A stretch of DNA of 64,000 bases from Pseudoduganella violacea (GCF_014191875.1 NZ_JACHXD010000011.1:124001-188000); one strand, 5' to 3'; shown: positions 34,587 to 44,090, numbered from the stretch's first letter. Numbers and translations: made by a program. Notes: generated by a model from the sequence alone, not told the origin.

Positions 34587-35063
34587 TTATTCGAGAATCA
34601 TCTTGCCGATCATTACATTATTGAACGGCTTGTCCAGTCTTTCCTTTTCATAGGTTTCATCGAAGGCCTTGTTCAGCTCCTCGGCGAACTGGTCGATCGA
34701 CATGGTTTCGGCCTTGGCCATCGGCAGCGCCGACAGGGACTTGACGGCGATGCTGCGCAGCAGCGGCAGGTGTTCCTTGGCTTCCTTTTCCTTTTCCGCC
34801 GTGGTGGCCACCACCAGGTCGGCCGACATATAGTGCGGCACCGTGTCGCCGGGCGCCTTGCGCAGCATGACGATGACCTTGTCCACGGTCAGGTATTTGG
34901 GCGGCTTGCCGTCGCTGCGCGGCGCTTCCGCCTTGGCATGCGCGGCAGCCGGTACGGCGGCATTGGCCGAAGCCTTGCCCATATACCAGACGGCGCCGCC
35001 GGCCACGCCCGCGGCGAGGACGGCCACACCCACCAACGCAATTACCAGTTTCATATTCTTCAT
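34587..35063 (-). CDS. fliL: FliL basal-body/stator-associated protein
   Basis: A 158-residue bitopic membrane protein: short cytosolic N-terminus, one membrane helix (LVIALVGVAVLAAGVAGGAVWY), then a periplasmic domain containing YLTVDKVIVMLRKAPGDTVP and the C-terminal YEKERLDKPFNNVMIGKMIL. FliL encircles the stator and supports torque, especially on surfaces. Gene position between fliK and fliA equals lafF. The sequence is a normal length for the family. Confidence 0.88.
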   Translation of the reverse strand: MKNMKLVIALVGVAVLAAGVAGGAVWYMGKASANAAVPAAAHAKAEAPRSDGKPPKYLTVDKVIVMLRKAPGDTVPHYMSADLVVATTAEKEKEAKEHLPLLRSIAVKSLSALPMAKAETMSIDQFAEELNKAFDETYEKERLDKPFNNVMIGKMILE

Positions 35064-35070
35064 CCTTGTC

Positions 35071-36249
35071 TTACTCCAGATCGCTCAGCATGGCAAAGGT
35101 GGAAGCGGCGCCGTCCTCGGACAGGGCGCGGCCCGGCTGGCGGCCGTCTTGGCCGTCGCGCTCGGGCTGACGGCCGCGGCCGTCGGCATCGGCAAAGCCC
35201 TGGCCGCGGCTGGCCGAGACGGTCACGGCCACCTCGCCGTACTGGCGCTGCGACAAGTCTTGGCGCATGGTGTCGCCGATGGTGCTCAGTTGGCGCAGCA
35301 CTTCGCCATTGCTGGCCGATAAATTCACCTGCAGGGCGCCGGCCGTATGGCGGATCGAGATTTCCACGCTGCCCAGATTGGGCGGGTCGAGGCGGATCAC
35401 GGCATGGTCGTTATTGCGCTGCAATTGCAGCTGCAGGCGGTCGCCGAGGGCGGCGCGCAGCGGCTGCTGCCACTGGTCGGGCGCGCCGGCCAGTTTCACG
35501 CTGTCGCCGGCGGCGCCGGTTTGCGGGGCCGTGTTGGCAAACAAGGTCTTGAAGCCGGCGCCGGCCTGGGCCGCGTCGCCGACGGCGTCCTTGACGGCCG
35601 CCTTGGCATCGCCGCTGCGCCCGCTCTGTACGGCGGCCAGCTCGGCCAGCAGGGGGGCGGCATTGTCGCGCGCCTCGGCGCCGGCGGCGCCGGGCAGTGC
35701 GATGGCCGGCGCGCGCGCGCCGCTGGCGGCGGGCGCGGCGGGCGCGCCGCCGCTGGCCAACTGGGGCGGCAGGGGCAGGGCGCCGCGCGCGGCGGCGTCC
35801 GCGCCCAGCGGCGCTGGCGCGCGCGTCTGTGGTTCCGCCTGGGCGGCCAGCAGGGCGGGATGGGTCGGGGCCGCGGCACGGCCATCGATGGCGCCCACGC
35901 CGGCCACGCCGCCCTGCTGGCCGCCGGCACCGGCACCGGCGGCGGGCGCGGTGGCGGCCGGGGCCAGCGCCGCCAGCATGGCCGGCAGCGGCATGGTGCT
36001 GAAGGCCGGGGTCGCGGTCGGGTCCAGCGTAGCGGCGCTCGCGTCGGCGCCGTGTTCCGTGTCGTGTTCCGGGCCGGCGCCGTCCGGCGCGCTGCCGGCG
36101 TCGACCAGGCCCAGCAGTTGACCAAAGAGGGACAGGGGCGCGGCGCCCGCCGCCGTGCTCAACAGCGCCACTGCCTCGGGGGCGGCCGGCGCGACGTCGA
36201 GTAAGGTAGGGGCGGCAGCGGGGGCGGCGCCAATGGATGTCATGCTCAT
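35071..36249 (-). CDS. fliK: Flagellar hook-length control protein FliK
   Basis: A 392-residue secreted ruler protein. The N-terminal two thirds are extremely Ala/Pro/Gly-rich, low-complexity sequence, as in other FliK rulers. The C-terminal Flg_hook domain is clear: LRAALGDRLQLQLQRNNDHA, VIRLDPPNLGSVEISIRHTA, GALQVNLSASNGEVLRQLST and IGDTMRQDLSQRQYGEVAVT. It switches FlhB from hook to filament export. Start overlaps the fliT-like stop by 4 bp. Confidence 0.92.
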   Translation of the reverse strand: MSMTSIGAAPAAAPTLLDVAPAAPEAVALLSTAAGAAPLSLFGQLLGLVDAGSAPDGAGPEHDTEHGADASAATLDPTATPAFSTMPLPAMLAALAPAATAPAAGAGAGGQQGGVAGVGAIDGRAAAPTHPALLAAQAEPQTRAPAPLGADAAARGALPLPPQLASGGAPAAPAASGARAPAIALPGAAGAEARDNAAPLLAELAAVQSGRSGDAKAAVKDAVGDAAQAGAGFKTLFANTAPQTGAAGDSVKLAGAPDQWQQPLRAALGDRLQLQLQRNNDHAVIRLDPPNLGSVEISIRHTAGALQVNLSASNGEVLRQLSTIGDTMRQDLSQRQYGEVAVTVSASRGQGFADADGRGRQPERDGQDGRQPGRALSEDGAASTFAMLSDLE

Positions 36250-36557
36250 GCTTCGTGTCCGATTACTTCGTTGTCGAGGGAGTAGGCATACCAGCCTTCT
36301 TTATTGGTATTCATAGTGCTCATGCGCGCAGCCAGTTCCGCGCCGGCCGCCGTGCAGCGCGCCAGCGCGGCGCCATGCTGCTGGCGCAGGACCGTCAGCG
36401 CCGCCAGTTCCGGCGCCGTCCACGGGCCTTGCTGCGCCAGGGCCGGCAAGCTGGCCGCCAGCAGCGCATCCGCCGCCGCCAGGGCGTCCCAGTCGGCGGC
36501 GGTGCTGGCGGCGCTGAGCTTCTGCGCCAGTTGCAGCAGCGTGTGTTGCCTATCCAT
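36246..36557 (-). CDS. fliT: FliT/LafD-like flagellar chaperone
   Basis: A 103-residue helical cytosolic protein between fliS and fliK. It shares the short helical-bundle look of FliT (TLLQLAQKLSAASTAADWDA with the W-D pattern seen in FliT, and TAPELAALTVLRQQH), but it is not a strong match by sequence alone; position in the fliD-S-T order is the main argument. FliT binds the FliD cap. In lateral loci this slot is lafD. Overlaps both neighbours by 4-8 bp. Confidence 0.7.
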   Translation of the reverse strand: MDRQHTLLQLAQKLSAASTAADWDALAAADALLAASLPALAQQGPWTAPELAALTVLRQQHGAALARCTAAGAELAARMSTMNTNKEGWYAYSLDNEVIGHEA

Positions 36558-36945
36558 TCGCTTGCACGCCCAGCCAGCCCTGCTTGATGGTGGTTTGCAG
36601 GGTCACGACTTCATCGATGATGTCGGGATTCATATCGATGCCGGCGCGGTACAGGCGGGCGGCGCAGTAGTCGTAGAGACGGCTCAGATTGACCACCACT
36701 TCGCCGCCATGGTCGAAGTCGAGGGAGCTGGCCATGCCATTGATGATCTGCGTGCACTTGTTCAGGCTTGCCGCCTTCAATTCGTAGCGGCGCGCCACGA
36801 TGTGCGCGCGCGCGCGGGCCAGCTCTTCCAGCAGGCCGTCGGTCAGTACCAGCACCAGCTCGACCGGGGTGGCGCGGGCCGTCTGCGCGTCCAGATTGAC
36901 CGAGTGGTAGCTGCTGTAGGCATCCTGGTTCATCATTATTGTCAC
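36550..36945 (-). CDS. fliS: Flagellin export chaperone FliS
   Basis: A 131-residue helical chaperone that keeps flagellin monomeric before export. Seen: AYSSYHSVNLDAQTARATPV, VELVLVLTDGLLEELARARA, and AASLNKCTQIINGMASSLDF, each typical of FliS (the family shows the L-x-x-L-x-D-G-x-x-x region). Length matches. It lies 25 bp after fliD and overlaps fliT by 8 bp. Confidence 0.94.
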   Translation of the reverse strand: MTIMMNQDAYSSYHSVNLDAQTARATPVELVLVLTDGLLEELARARAHIVARRYELKAASLNKCTQIINGMASSLDFDHGGEVVVNLSRLYDYCAARLYRAGIDMNPDIIDEVVTLQTTIKQGWLGVQANG

Positions 36946-36970
36946 CGTCTTGCGTTAATTGCGTTGAAAA

Positions 36971-38359
36971 TCAGTTGCTGCTCTTATTGCCGAACAGCGC
37001 ATCGAACAGGCTGGAGCTGCCGGTCATCTGGGCCTGCAGGGTCTGCAGCTTGGTGTACTGGTCCAGATAGCGTTTGTAGACGCCGTCGTACTGCCGGTCG
37101 AGGTCGGCCTGCTTGGCCGTGAGCTTGATCTGCAGCTTGTCGAGCGCGCCGCGGCGGGTGACCAGCTGGCCCTTGCTCAGATCGGTCCACTGGTCCATCA
37201 GCTTGTCCATGCTGCCGAGCACGCCGCTCGGGCTGACCAGGCTGGCGCTGCCGAACAGCTTGTCGAGCGAGGTGGGGTCGGCGGCCAGCGCCTTGGCCAG
37301 GCGGCTGGTATCGAGTTCGATGCTGCCGTTGAGCGTGCCCTTGATGCCATAGGTGACCAGGCTTTGCGTGCCGAGCGCCTGGCGCATGACCGCTTTCATG
37401 CCGTTGCGCAGCGAGAGCAGGCCGGAGTCGCCGGCAAAGGGACCGGCCGGCAGGCCGCTTTTCGGGTCGCCCGGATTGGTGACGTCGCGCAGCACCGCGT
37501 CGAGCTTGTTGTAGGCATCGACGAAAGCTTGCACATTGGCATTGGTGCCCGCGCTATCGCTGCCCACCGTCAGCGTCACCGGCGCTTCGCCGGCGCCCTG
37601 GGCCTTGGTGAAGGTCATCGTCACGCCATCGATCATGCCGCTGAAGGTATTCGAGGCCTGGACGATTTTCTGGCCGGTGCCCTGGGGGCCGACCCAGACT
37701 TCGGCGTCCTGCGCGCCCTGCAGCACCTTGGGCGCGCCCAGGGCCGCTTTCAGGGCCGGATCGTTGACGGCGCTGACGTCGAGGCTGGCGACGCCGTTGG
37801 CGGCGCCCGTGGCGTTCGAACTCAGCACCAGCGTGGACTGGCCATTGATGGTCAGGGTCGAGGCCGTGATGCGCGAATTATTGCTGGCGGCCACATTGAT
37901 CGCGGCCGCGATTTCCTTGGCCGTCAGGGTGCCGTTCATGTCCTTGTCGGCGCTGGCCAGGTCGACCGTGAAATTGCTGCCGTCGCCCAGCACCAGCTTG
38001 AGCGTGCCGCTGCCCGCGGCCGTGGTGTCGGTGATGCCGCCGTAAGACACCTGGCCGGCCGTGGCCAGCTTTTCCACATAGAAGGAATAGCTGCCCGGGC
38101 TGGCGGTGGCATTCGCCGTGGCGGTGCCGACGGCCGAGCTGAACGTGGCCGCATTGGCGATCACGCTCTTTTTCGTGCTCATCGCGGACAGGGCGGCCTC
38201 GAAGGCCTTGATCGCGCTGCTGACCTTGCTCAGGCCGGTGGAGTCCGATTGCAGGTCTTTGACGGCCGCATTCTGTCGGTCCACGGCGCCGGCCATGTAT
38301 TTGTTCGCCATTTTGGTGGCGGTGGGGACTGGATCGTAAACCGGGCTGGTGATTGCCAT
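36971..38359 (-). CDS. fliD: Flagellar filament cap protein FliD (LafB)
   Basis: A 462-residue cap protein (HAP2). N-terminal FliD_N block (AITSPVYDPVPTATKMANKY, LQSDSTGLSKVSSAIKAFEA), a central flagellin-IN-type motif (LKLVLGDGSNFTVDLASAD) and the C-terminal FliD_C block with TRRGALDKLQIKLTAKQADL and VYKRYLDQYTKLQTLQAQM. It sits on the filament tip and folds incoming flagellin. First gene of a nine- to eleven-gene run; the 82-bp gap to fliJ could hold its promoter, but no sigma-28 match was seen. Confidence 0.95.
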   Translation of the reverse strand: MAITSPVYDPVPTATKMANKYMAGAVDRQNAAVKDLQSDSTGLSKVSSAIKAFEAALSAMSTKKSVIANAATFSSAVGTATANATASPGSYSFYVEKLATAGQVSYGGITDTTAAGSGTLKLVLGDGSNFTVDLASADKDMNGTLTAKEIAAAINVAASNNSRITASTLTINGQSTLVLSSNATGAANGVASLDVSAVNDPALKAALGAPKVLQGAQDAEVWVGPQGTGQKIVQASNTFSGMIDGVTMTFTKAQGAGEAPVTLTVGSDSAGTNANVQAFVDAYNKLDAVLRDVTNPGDPKSGLPAGPFAGDSGLLSLRNGMKAVMRQALGTQSLVTYGIKGTLNGSIELDTSRLAKALAADPTSLDKLFGSASLVSPSGVLGSMDKLMDQWTDLSKGQLVTRRGALDKLQIKLTAKQADLDRQYDGVYKRYLDQYTKLQTLQAQMTGSSSLFDALFGNKSSN

Positions 38360-38441
38360 TTTCGTGCTCCGTGGAAATATATGGGAAGTGTACTCTGGTA
38401 AGGGGCGACCTAAGTAGTGTTCCTATGAAATTTATTTCGTA

Positions 38442-38882
38442 TCAGAGCGTTTTTTGCCCGCGCAACCACAGTTGCGTTGCCAGTTCATCATTCTTTTTGC
38501 GCTCCTGCTGGTCTTGCGCGCGGCGCACGGTCTGCTGGGTCTTTTCCAGCACCTGGCCCAAGACTTCGCGCTTGACGTAGGCCGCGTTCAGGGCGCGCTG
38601 GGAGACGGCCATATCGGCTTCATGCATGGACAGGTCGAGGCGGTGGGTATCGACCATCTGCATCACGGCTTCCTTGTAATTGCCGCAATTGACCGACAGC
38701 GCCAGCGGCAGGCTGCCGCTGGCGCCGCTATTGGTGTAGAGGCTGGTCAGACGCTCCAGGCTCTTCTGGTAGCGCTCGCGCACGCTGTTTTTTTCCGCCA
38801 TTTCCGCCTGCAGCTTTTCCACTTCCGTATTGCGCAGCGAGACCAGGGTATTCAGACTCCGAATGGTGTTGTGGTGTTTCAT
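38442..38882 (-). CDS. fliJ: FliJ export chaperone / ATPase stalk
   Basis: A 146-residue coiled-coil protein, typical of FliJ, which links the FliI hexamer to the FlhA gate. The pattern RNTEVEKLQAEMAEKNSVRE, RALNAAYVKREVLGQVLEKT and AQDQQERKKNDELA fits the family. The ATG overlaps the fliI stop by 4 bp (ATGA). It is the end of the fliE-fliJ operon. Weak sequence conservation is normal, so size, coiled coil and context carry the call. Confidence 0.88.
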   Translation of the reverse strand: MKHHNTIRSLNTLVSLRNTEVEKLQAEMAEKNSVRERYQKSLERLTSLYTNSGASGSLPLALSVNCGNYKEAVMQMVDTHRLDLSMHEADMAVSQRALNAAYVKREVLGQVLEKTQQTVRRAQDQQERKKNDELATQLWLRGQKTL

Positions 38883-40189
38883 GCCATCAGCCTTTCAAGT
38901 TCTTCCACGCAGGGGAGATAGGGCGCCGCTTCCTTGGTGCCCTGGCACAGGAATTCTTCGATGTGGGGATGCAGGTTGACGGCCCGGTCGGTCACCGGGT
39001 CGGCGCCGGGCACGTAGGCGCCCAGCGGAATCAGGTCGCGCACCCGTTCGTGGCGCGCCATCGTCGCTTTCAGCGCGCGCGCCGCCTGCATATGTTCCTT
39101 GCTGATCACATGGTTCATGCAGCGGCTGATCGAGGCGGCGACGTCGATGGCCGGGTAGTGGCCCCGTTCGGCCAGCTCGCGCGTGAGCACGATGTGGCCG
39201 TCGAGGATGGCGCGCGCGGTATCGACCACCGGGTCTTGCTGGTCGTCGCCTTCGGCCAGCACGGTGTAGATGGCGCTCATGCTGCCGTCCGGGTTTTCGC
39301 CGTTGCCGGCCGATTCCACCAGCTGCGGCAGGTTGGAAAACACCGAGGGCGGATAGCCCTTGGTGGCGGGCGGCTCGCCCAGGGCCAGCGCCACTTCGCG
39401 CAAGGCCATGGCGTAACGGGTCAGGGAATCGACCAGCAGCAAGACATTCTTGCCCTGGTCGCGGAAATGGGCCGCGATCGAATGGCACAACTCGGTGGCC
39501 ATGATGCGCATCAGCGGCGATTCGTCGGCCGGCGCGATCACCAGCACGGCCTTGCGCAAGCCGTCCGGCCCGAGCGACATCTCGACGAATTCGCGCACCT
39601 CGCGCGACCGTTCGCCGATCAGGCCGACCACCACCACATCGGCCACGGTCTGGCGCGTGATCAAGCCCAGCAGGACGGATTTGCCGACGCCGGAGCCGGC
39701 CATCAAGCCCACGCGCTGGCCCTGGCCCAGGGTCAGCATGGCATTGATGGCGCGCACGCCCACGTCGAGCGGTGCGGTGACGGGTTTTTTCTTCAGCGGA
39801 TGCACGCGCGGCGGTTGCATCTCGAGCGGGAAGTCGCCGCCCAGCTTGCCCAGGCCGTCGATCGGTTCACCCAGGCCATTGACCATGCGACCGAGCCAGC
39901 CGGCGCCGATTTGCAGGCTGAGCTTGTCCGAGCCGGGCAGCACGCGGGCGCCGGTGGTCAGGCCCGCCGCCTTCTTGAACGGCATTAAGAACGAGAGCTT
40001 GTCGCGGAACCCCACCACTTGGGCGTCGAGCCAGCTGCCGTCGACTGTCTCGATCTGGCAACGCTGGCCCGTGTAGAGCGGGCAACCGACGGCCTCGAGC
40101 AGCAAGCCGGACGCGCCCACCAGGCGGCCCGTCGGGGTCGCCAGCGGGACTTCGTCCAGCTCCAGCTTGCGCAAGGCATCGGCTATCAT
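38879..40189 (-). CDS. fliI: Flagellar export ATPase FliI
   Basis: A 436-residue F1-beta-like ATPase of the type III export apparatus. Walker A GLMAGSGVGKSVLLGLI, Walker B region ILLLVDSLTRYAMALREVAL (seen as VLLLVDSLTRYAMALREV), and the motif GLIGERSREVREFVEMSLG are characteristic. Length is typical. It is coupled to fliH (4-bp overlap) and fliJ (4-bp overlap). Powers secretion together with the proton motive force. Confidence 0.96.
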   Translation of the reverse strand: MIADALRKLELDEVPLATPTGRLVGASGLLLEAVGCPLYTGQRCQIETVDGSWLDAQVVGFRDKLSFLMPFKKAAGLTTGARVLPGSDKLSLQIGAGWLGRMVNGLGEPIDGLGKLGGDFPLEMQPPRVHPLKKKPVTAPLDVGVRAINAMLTLGQGQRVGLMAGSGVGKSVLLGLITRQTVADVVVVGLIGERSREVREFVEMSLGPDGLRKAVLVIAPADESPLMRIMATELCHSIAAHFRDQGKNVLLLVDSLTRYAMALREVALALGEPPATKGYPPSVFSNLPQLVESAGNGENPDGSMSAIYTVLAEGDDQQDPVVDTARAILDGHIVLTRELAERGHYPAIDVAASISRCMNHVISKEHMQAARALKATMARHERVRDLIPLGAYVPGADPVTDRAVNLHPHIEEFLCQGTKEAAPYLPCVEELERLMA

Positions 40190-40890
40190 TCTTCGCTCTC
40201 GGCTTCATCGCCGGTATCGGCGGCCTGGAGTTGATTATCGACCTGTTCCATGACCGCGGCAAGCCGCTGATGACATCCGGCATCGACTTCGCTGTCGCCC
40301 GCCTTGATGCGGCATTCGCCCACTTCCAGGCGGGCGTCGGCGATCAAGTTCCAGCGCTTGGCGCGCTTGGGGTCGAGTTCGTTGATGCGGCGCATCTCTT
40401 CTGGATTGAGGAACACATCGATTTCTTCGCGCGTGGGCGGCATCGAGGCCAGGGTCTCGTCGACCAGGGCCATGATCTGCACCGGCTGCAGCGCCAGTTC
40501 GGCGCGGATCACCTGGCGCGCCACCTTGGCCACCAGGTCCACCACTTCCTTGCGCTGGGCGGCGCGGTAATCGGCGCGCAGCTTTTTCAGGCTTTTGAGC
40601 ATGGCGTCGACCGGCCGCGCGGCGTGTTCGAAGCCGGCCAGCACTTCCTGCCGGCCTTCTTCGCGGCCCTGTTCGGTGCCCGCGCTGCGGCCCGCTTCGA
40701 AACCGTCGTCCTGGCCGCGCTGCAAGCCGGCTTCATAGCCTTCGCGCTGGCCCTGCTCGAAACCTTCGCTGAGCGAGGCTTGCCACTGGGCCGAATCGAC
40801 TTGCACGCCGCCATGGGCGCCATTGCGCAGCGAGGGCGGCGGCGTGAACTGGGCCAGCGGCGGGAAGCGGTAGGGACGGAATTGCTTCAT
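40186..40890 (-). CDS. fliH: FliH, regulator of the export ATPase
   Basis: A 234-residue protein starting at MKQFRPYRFPPL, whose ATG overlaps the fliG stop (ATGA); a longer upstream frame is an out-of-frame Arg-rich shadow of fliG and was rejected. Seen: GxxxG-like run EGFEQGQREGYEAGLQRGQD followed by DGFEAGRSAGTEQGREEGRQ, a glycine repeat characteristic of FliH, and the V-ATPase E-subunit-like C-terminus (VARQVIRAELALQP). It links FliI to the C ring. Confidence 0.93.
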   Translation of the reverse strand: MKQFRPYRFPPLAQFTPPPSLRNGAHGGVQVDSAQWQASLSEGFEQGQREGYEAGLQRGQDDGFEAGRSAGTEQGREEGRQEVLAGFEHAARPVDAMLKSLKKLRADYRAAQRKEVVDLVAKVARQVIRAELALQPVQIMALVDETLASMPPTREEIDVFLNPEEMRRINELDPKRAKRWNLIADARLEVGECRIKAGDSEVDAGCHQRLAAVMEQVDNQLQAADTGDEAESEE

Positions 40891-41915
40891 TCGACCACCG
40901 TTTCGGCGAACAGCTGGACTTCGACTTCGCCGGCGTCGGCCAGGGCCTTGACGGTGGCCATGATTTCCTGGCGCGTCGATTCGATGCGCGACAGCGGCAC
41001 CGGACCGGCGCGCCGCATCATGTCCTCGAAGGCCTGGGCCTGGCGTTTCGGCATGGTGCGCAGCACGGCGTCGCGGATCGACAGCTCGGCGCCCTTGAGC
41101 GCGATGGCCCACTGCTCGAGCGGCACTTCCTCGATGATGCGGGTGAGCGTGACTTCGGTCTGGGTCGAGAGGATGAGGAAGTCGTACATCGACAGCTCGA
41201 TCTGTTCCACCACTTCCGGATCATGGGCGCGCAGCAGTTCGACGATCTGGGCGCGGTTGCCGGGCAGGCGGTTGAGGATCTCGGCCACCTGGCGCACGCC
41301 TTCCACGCTGGTGCTCTGCATGTCGAAGCTGCTCAGGCAGCGGTTGACCAGTTCGTCGAGCTCGGCCAGCAGATCGCGGTCGATCTCGTCCAGGCGCGCC
41401 AGGTTCAGCAGCACCAGGTCGCGCCCTTCGAGCGGCAGCGCGTCGAGGATCTGGCCGGCCAGGGTGGGCGGCAGGAAGGCCAGGAACACCGCTTGCATGC
41501 GCACGTGTTCGTTGGCGATGTAGTCGGCCAGCCATTTGGCCGAGGCCCATTGCAGGCGCGCCATTTTCGGGCGCAGCTCGTCGCCGTAGATATTGTTGAG
41601 CACGGTGTTCGCGATATCGCCGCCCAGCGCCAGGTCGAGCGAGCGCTTGAGGTAGCTGCGCGAAGCGCCATGCACGCCCGACTGCTGGCGGTAATCGTCG
41701 AAGAAGGTCTGCATGGCCAGCTTCACCGATTCGACCTTGATGCCGCTCATGCGCGACATCACCTGCGTCACTTCCAGCAGTTCTTCGCGCGACAGGCAGC
41801 GCAGCACGGCCGCGGCCGGCTCTTCGCCTATGCTCAGCAGCACGATGGCTGCCTGTTCCACCGGGCTCAGCAAGCCATCGGCGGCGTCATCATTGAGGTG
41901 AGTGAGTTCGGCCAT
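40887..41915 (-). CDS. fliG: Flagellar motor switch protein FliG
   Basis: A 342-residue rotor protein. Conserved opening SPVEQAAIVLLSIGEEPAAA, the middle LEGRDLVLLNLARLDEID-like block, and the C-terminal torque region (MYDFLILSTQTEVTLTRIIE and RDAVLRTMPKRQAQAFEDMM). Charged residues that face MotA (R and E/D in the C-terminal domain) are present. It overlaps the end of fliF by 26 bp. Joins the MS ring to the FliM/FliN switch. Confidence 0.95.
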   Translation of the reverse strand: MAELTHLNDDAADGLLSPVEQAAIVLLSIGEEPAAAVLRCLSREELLEVTQVMSRMSGIKVESVKLAMQTFFDDYRQQSGVHGASRSYLKRSLDLALGGDIANTVLNNIYGDELRPKMARLQWASAKWLADYIANEHVRMQAVFLAFLPPTLAGQILDALPLEGRDLVLLNLARLDEIDRDLLAELDELVNRCLSSFDMQSTSVEGVRQVAEILNRLPGNRAQIVELLRAHDPEVVEQIELSMYDFLILSTQTEVTLTRIIEEVPLEQWAIALKGAELSIRDAVLRTMPKRQAQAFEDMMRRAGPVPLSRIESTRQEIMATVKALADAGEVEVQLFAETVVE

Positions 41916-43704
41916 TTTTCTGCATCCATTGTTTGACGACTTCTGCCACGCGTTCGGGCTCTTTCTCTGCCAGCACCTTCAGGTGGTCGACCATGACGTC
42001 GACCGACGAGCCGGTAGGCGGCAGATCGTAATTTTCCAGCAGCGGCACCACCGGCATGCCGGCGCCGTCGAGTTCGCCGGCCTTCTCGCCGGCCGCGCCT
42101 TCGGGCGCGCCGAGGGCGGCGGCGCCGGCCGGCGCGCTGGCGGCGCCGGCCGCGCCCGGCAGGGCAGCCCCTTCGCCGGCCGTGGCGCCCACGGTGGTGG
42201 CGTTGAGGGCGCGGCGTTCGGCGGCCGTGCGCGGCTTGGCCGGCGCGAAGCGGGCGCTGAGCAGGCGCAGCAGTGGACGGGCCAGCAGCAGATAGCCGAG
42301 CAGGGCGGCCACGGCGTAGCCGATCCAGGCGCTGAAGTCGACCACATTGTCGCGTTCCTGCCACCATGGCACGGCGGCCGCTTTGGGCGGGAAGTTCATG
42401 GCCGTCACCACCAGGGTGTCGCCGCGTTCGGTGTTGATGCCCAGGCCATTGCGCAGCACCTTGTCGATATTGGCCAGCTCATTGGCGCTCCAGCCGGTTT
42501 TCGGCGTCGGCGCCGCGGCGTGGGCCAGCACCACGGCCACGCTCTGGCGCTCCAGGCGGCCGCGCGCGCGCTTGGTCTGGGTGATGCTGCGGTCATACGC
42601 GTATTGGCGCGTGGTGGCGTTCTTGCGCGCCGTGCCGTCGGGCAGGGCGGCGCCGGCCGCGGCGCCGGCGGCGCCAGCGGCACCGGGGGCGGCCGCCGGC
42701 GCCGGATTGGCGGCATCGGCGGCGGCTTGCTGCGGCGGCCGGTTGGACAGGGTGCCCGGCACGCCCATCACCATGCGGTTGCGGTCCTGCTCGTCGCGCA
42801 TGGCTTCGCTGGTGACTTTCGGCGTTTCGCCGTATTTCTCCACCGTTTCTTCCACCTTGTCGTTGTCGACGGCGGCCGTGACGCTGATGCGGAAATTGTC
42901 GTCGCCCACGATCGGGCCGAGCAAGCCCTTGATATTGCCGCGGATTTCATCCTGGATGCGCTTGCCGCTTTCGCTATTGGCGGCGTTGGCGTCGTAACCG
43001 TCGGCCAGGTCGACGTGGGAGGACAGCAGGTTGCCGGCCTGGTCGACCAGGCTCACGCGCGCCGGGTTCAGGCTGGCCACGCTGCCGGCCACCATGTTCA
43101 CGACGGCGGCGATGGTTTCGGGGCTGAGCTGGCGGCCCGGCTTGGTGGCCACCACCACCGAAGCGGAGGATTTGTCGCCGTCGCTGGAGACGAAGGAGGT
43201 CGATTTGGCGATCGACAGGTGGACGCGCGCGTGGGCGATGGCGTCCAGGGTCATGATCGATTGCGCCAGCTCGCCTTCCAGGCCGCGCCGGAAGCGCACG
43301 TCCTGGACGAACTGGGAGACGCCCAGCGGGTCATTCTTGTCCATCAATTCCAGGCCGGCCGGCAGCTGCGCCGTCACGCCCTTGGCGGCGAGCAGCATGC
43401 GCACCTTGCCCAGCATGGCTTCGGGCACCATCACCTGGCCGCTGTCGGGGTGGACGCGGTAGGGGATGGCCTCGGCATCGAGCACGTGCATCATATCGGC
43501 CGCCGCCACCTTTTCGCGCGCGCCGAAGACGGGCTTGTAGGCCGACTGGTCTTTCCAGAGGAACATCAGGACCAGGGCGGTGATGCCGATGGCCAGGACC
43601 AGCAGCGGATACAGGGTTTTCAGCAGGGCAGGGGAGAGCGCGGGCGCCGCCTCCGGGTTAGGGGAGCGCCAGCGTCCGAAAGCGGACTTGAGGGTGTTGA
43701 TCAC
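41890..43704 (-). CDS. fliF: Flagellar MS-ring protein FliF
   Basis: A 604-residue membrane ring protein. First membrane helix LKTLYPLLVLAIGITALVLMF, then the periplasmic YscJ-like part (GKVRMLLAAKGVTAQLPAGL, GVSQFVQDVRFRRGLEGELA, AHARVHLSIAKSTSFVSSDG) and a second membrane helix (FSAWIGYAVAALLGYLLLAR). The C-terminal tail that docks FliG is present but is interrupted by an Ala/Gly-rich linker of about 60 residues. Scaffold on which the export gate assembles. Length within the family range. Confidence 0.95.
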   Translation of the reverse strand: MINTLKSAFGRWRSPNPEAAPALSPALLKTLYPLLVLAIGITALVLMFLWKDQSAYKPVFGAREKVAAADMMHVLDAEAIPYRVHPDSGQVMVPEAMLGKVRMLLAAKGVTAQLPAGLELMDKNDPLGVSQFVQDVRFRRGLEGELAQSIMTLDAIAHARVHLSIAKSTSFVSSDGDKSSASVVVATKPGRQLSPETIAAVVNMVAGSVASLNPARVSLVDQAGNLLSSHVDLADGYDANAANSESGKRIQDEIRGNIKGLLGPIVGDDNFRISVTAAVDNDKVEETVEKYGETPKVTSEAMRDEQDRNRMVMGVPGTLSNRPPQQAAADAANPAPAAAPGAAGAAGAAAGAALPDGTARKNATTRQYAYDRSITQTKRARGRLERQSVAVVLAHAAAPTPKTGWSANELANIDKVLRNGLGINTERGDTLVVTAMNFPPKAAAVPWWQERDNVVDFSAWIGYAVAALLGYLLLARPLLRLLSARFAPAKPRTAAERRALNATTVGATAGEGAALPGAAGAASAPAGAAALGAPEGAAGEKAGELDGAGMPVVPLLENYDLPPTGSSVDVMVDHLKVLAEKEPERVAEVVKQWMQKNGRTHSPQ

Positions 43705-43742
43705 GTTGGGGGCTTTCGCGGGATACGGGGAGAAAGGCTAGC

Positions 43743-44090
43743 TTACAGCGGGAGCTTGATCAGTTCATCAACCGCGCCCATCACCTTGTTGCGCACTTGC
43801 ATCAACATCGAGAAGGACAGGCTGGCTTCCTGGCTGGCGAGCATGGCGCCCACCAGATCGTTGGAACGGCCGGCATCGACGTCGGCCATGGCGGCACCGG
43901 CGGCCTGGTCGGCCGCATTGACGCCGGCGACGGCGTCTTGCATCGATTGGGCGAAGGAAGCGGGTTGGGCGGCGGCGGGGCCGAATTGGGCGGCCGGCGC
44001 CACGGGCGCGGCCTGGTGCGCGAGGTCGGCGGCCGCATTGGCCAGCGACGCCAGATCGGCCTTGATCAGGCCAGCGATTTCATTTGCCAT
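43743..44090 (-). CDS. fliE: Flagellar hook-basal body protein FliE
   Basis: A 115-residue adaptor between the MS ring and the rod. Conserved C-terminus: ASQEASLSFSMLMQVRNKVM followed by GAVDELIKLPL; central AQSMQDAVAGVNAADQAAGA is also typical. Length normal. It is the first gene of the fliE-fliJ operon, 38 bp before fliF. Its upstream region is the 481-bp divergent gap to fliM, where lateral systems normally carry the lafK regulator. Confidence 0.94.
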   Translation of the reverse strand: MANEIAGLIKADLASLANAAADLAHQAAPVAPAAQFGPAAAQPASFAQSMQDAVAGVNAADQAAGAAMADVDAGRSNDLVGAMLASQEASLSFSMLMQVRNKVMGAVDELIKLPL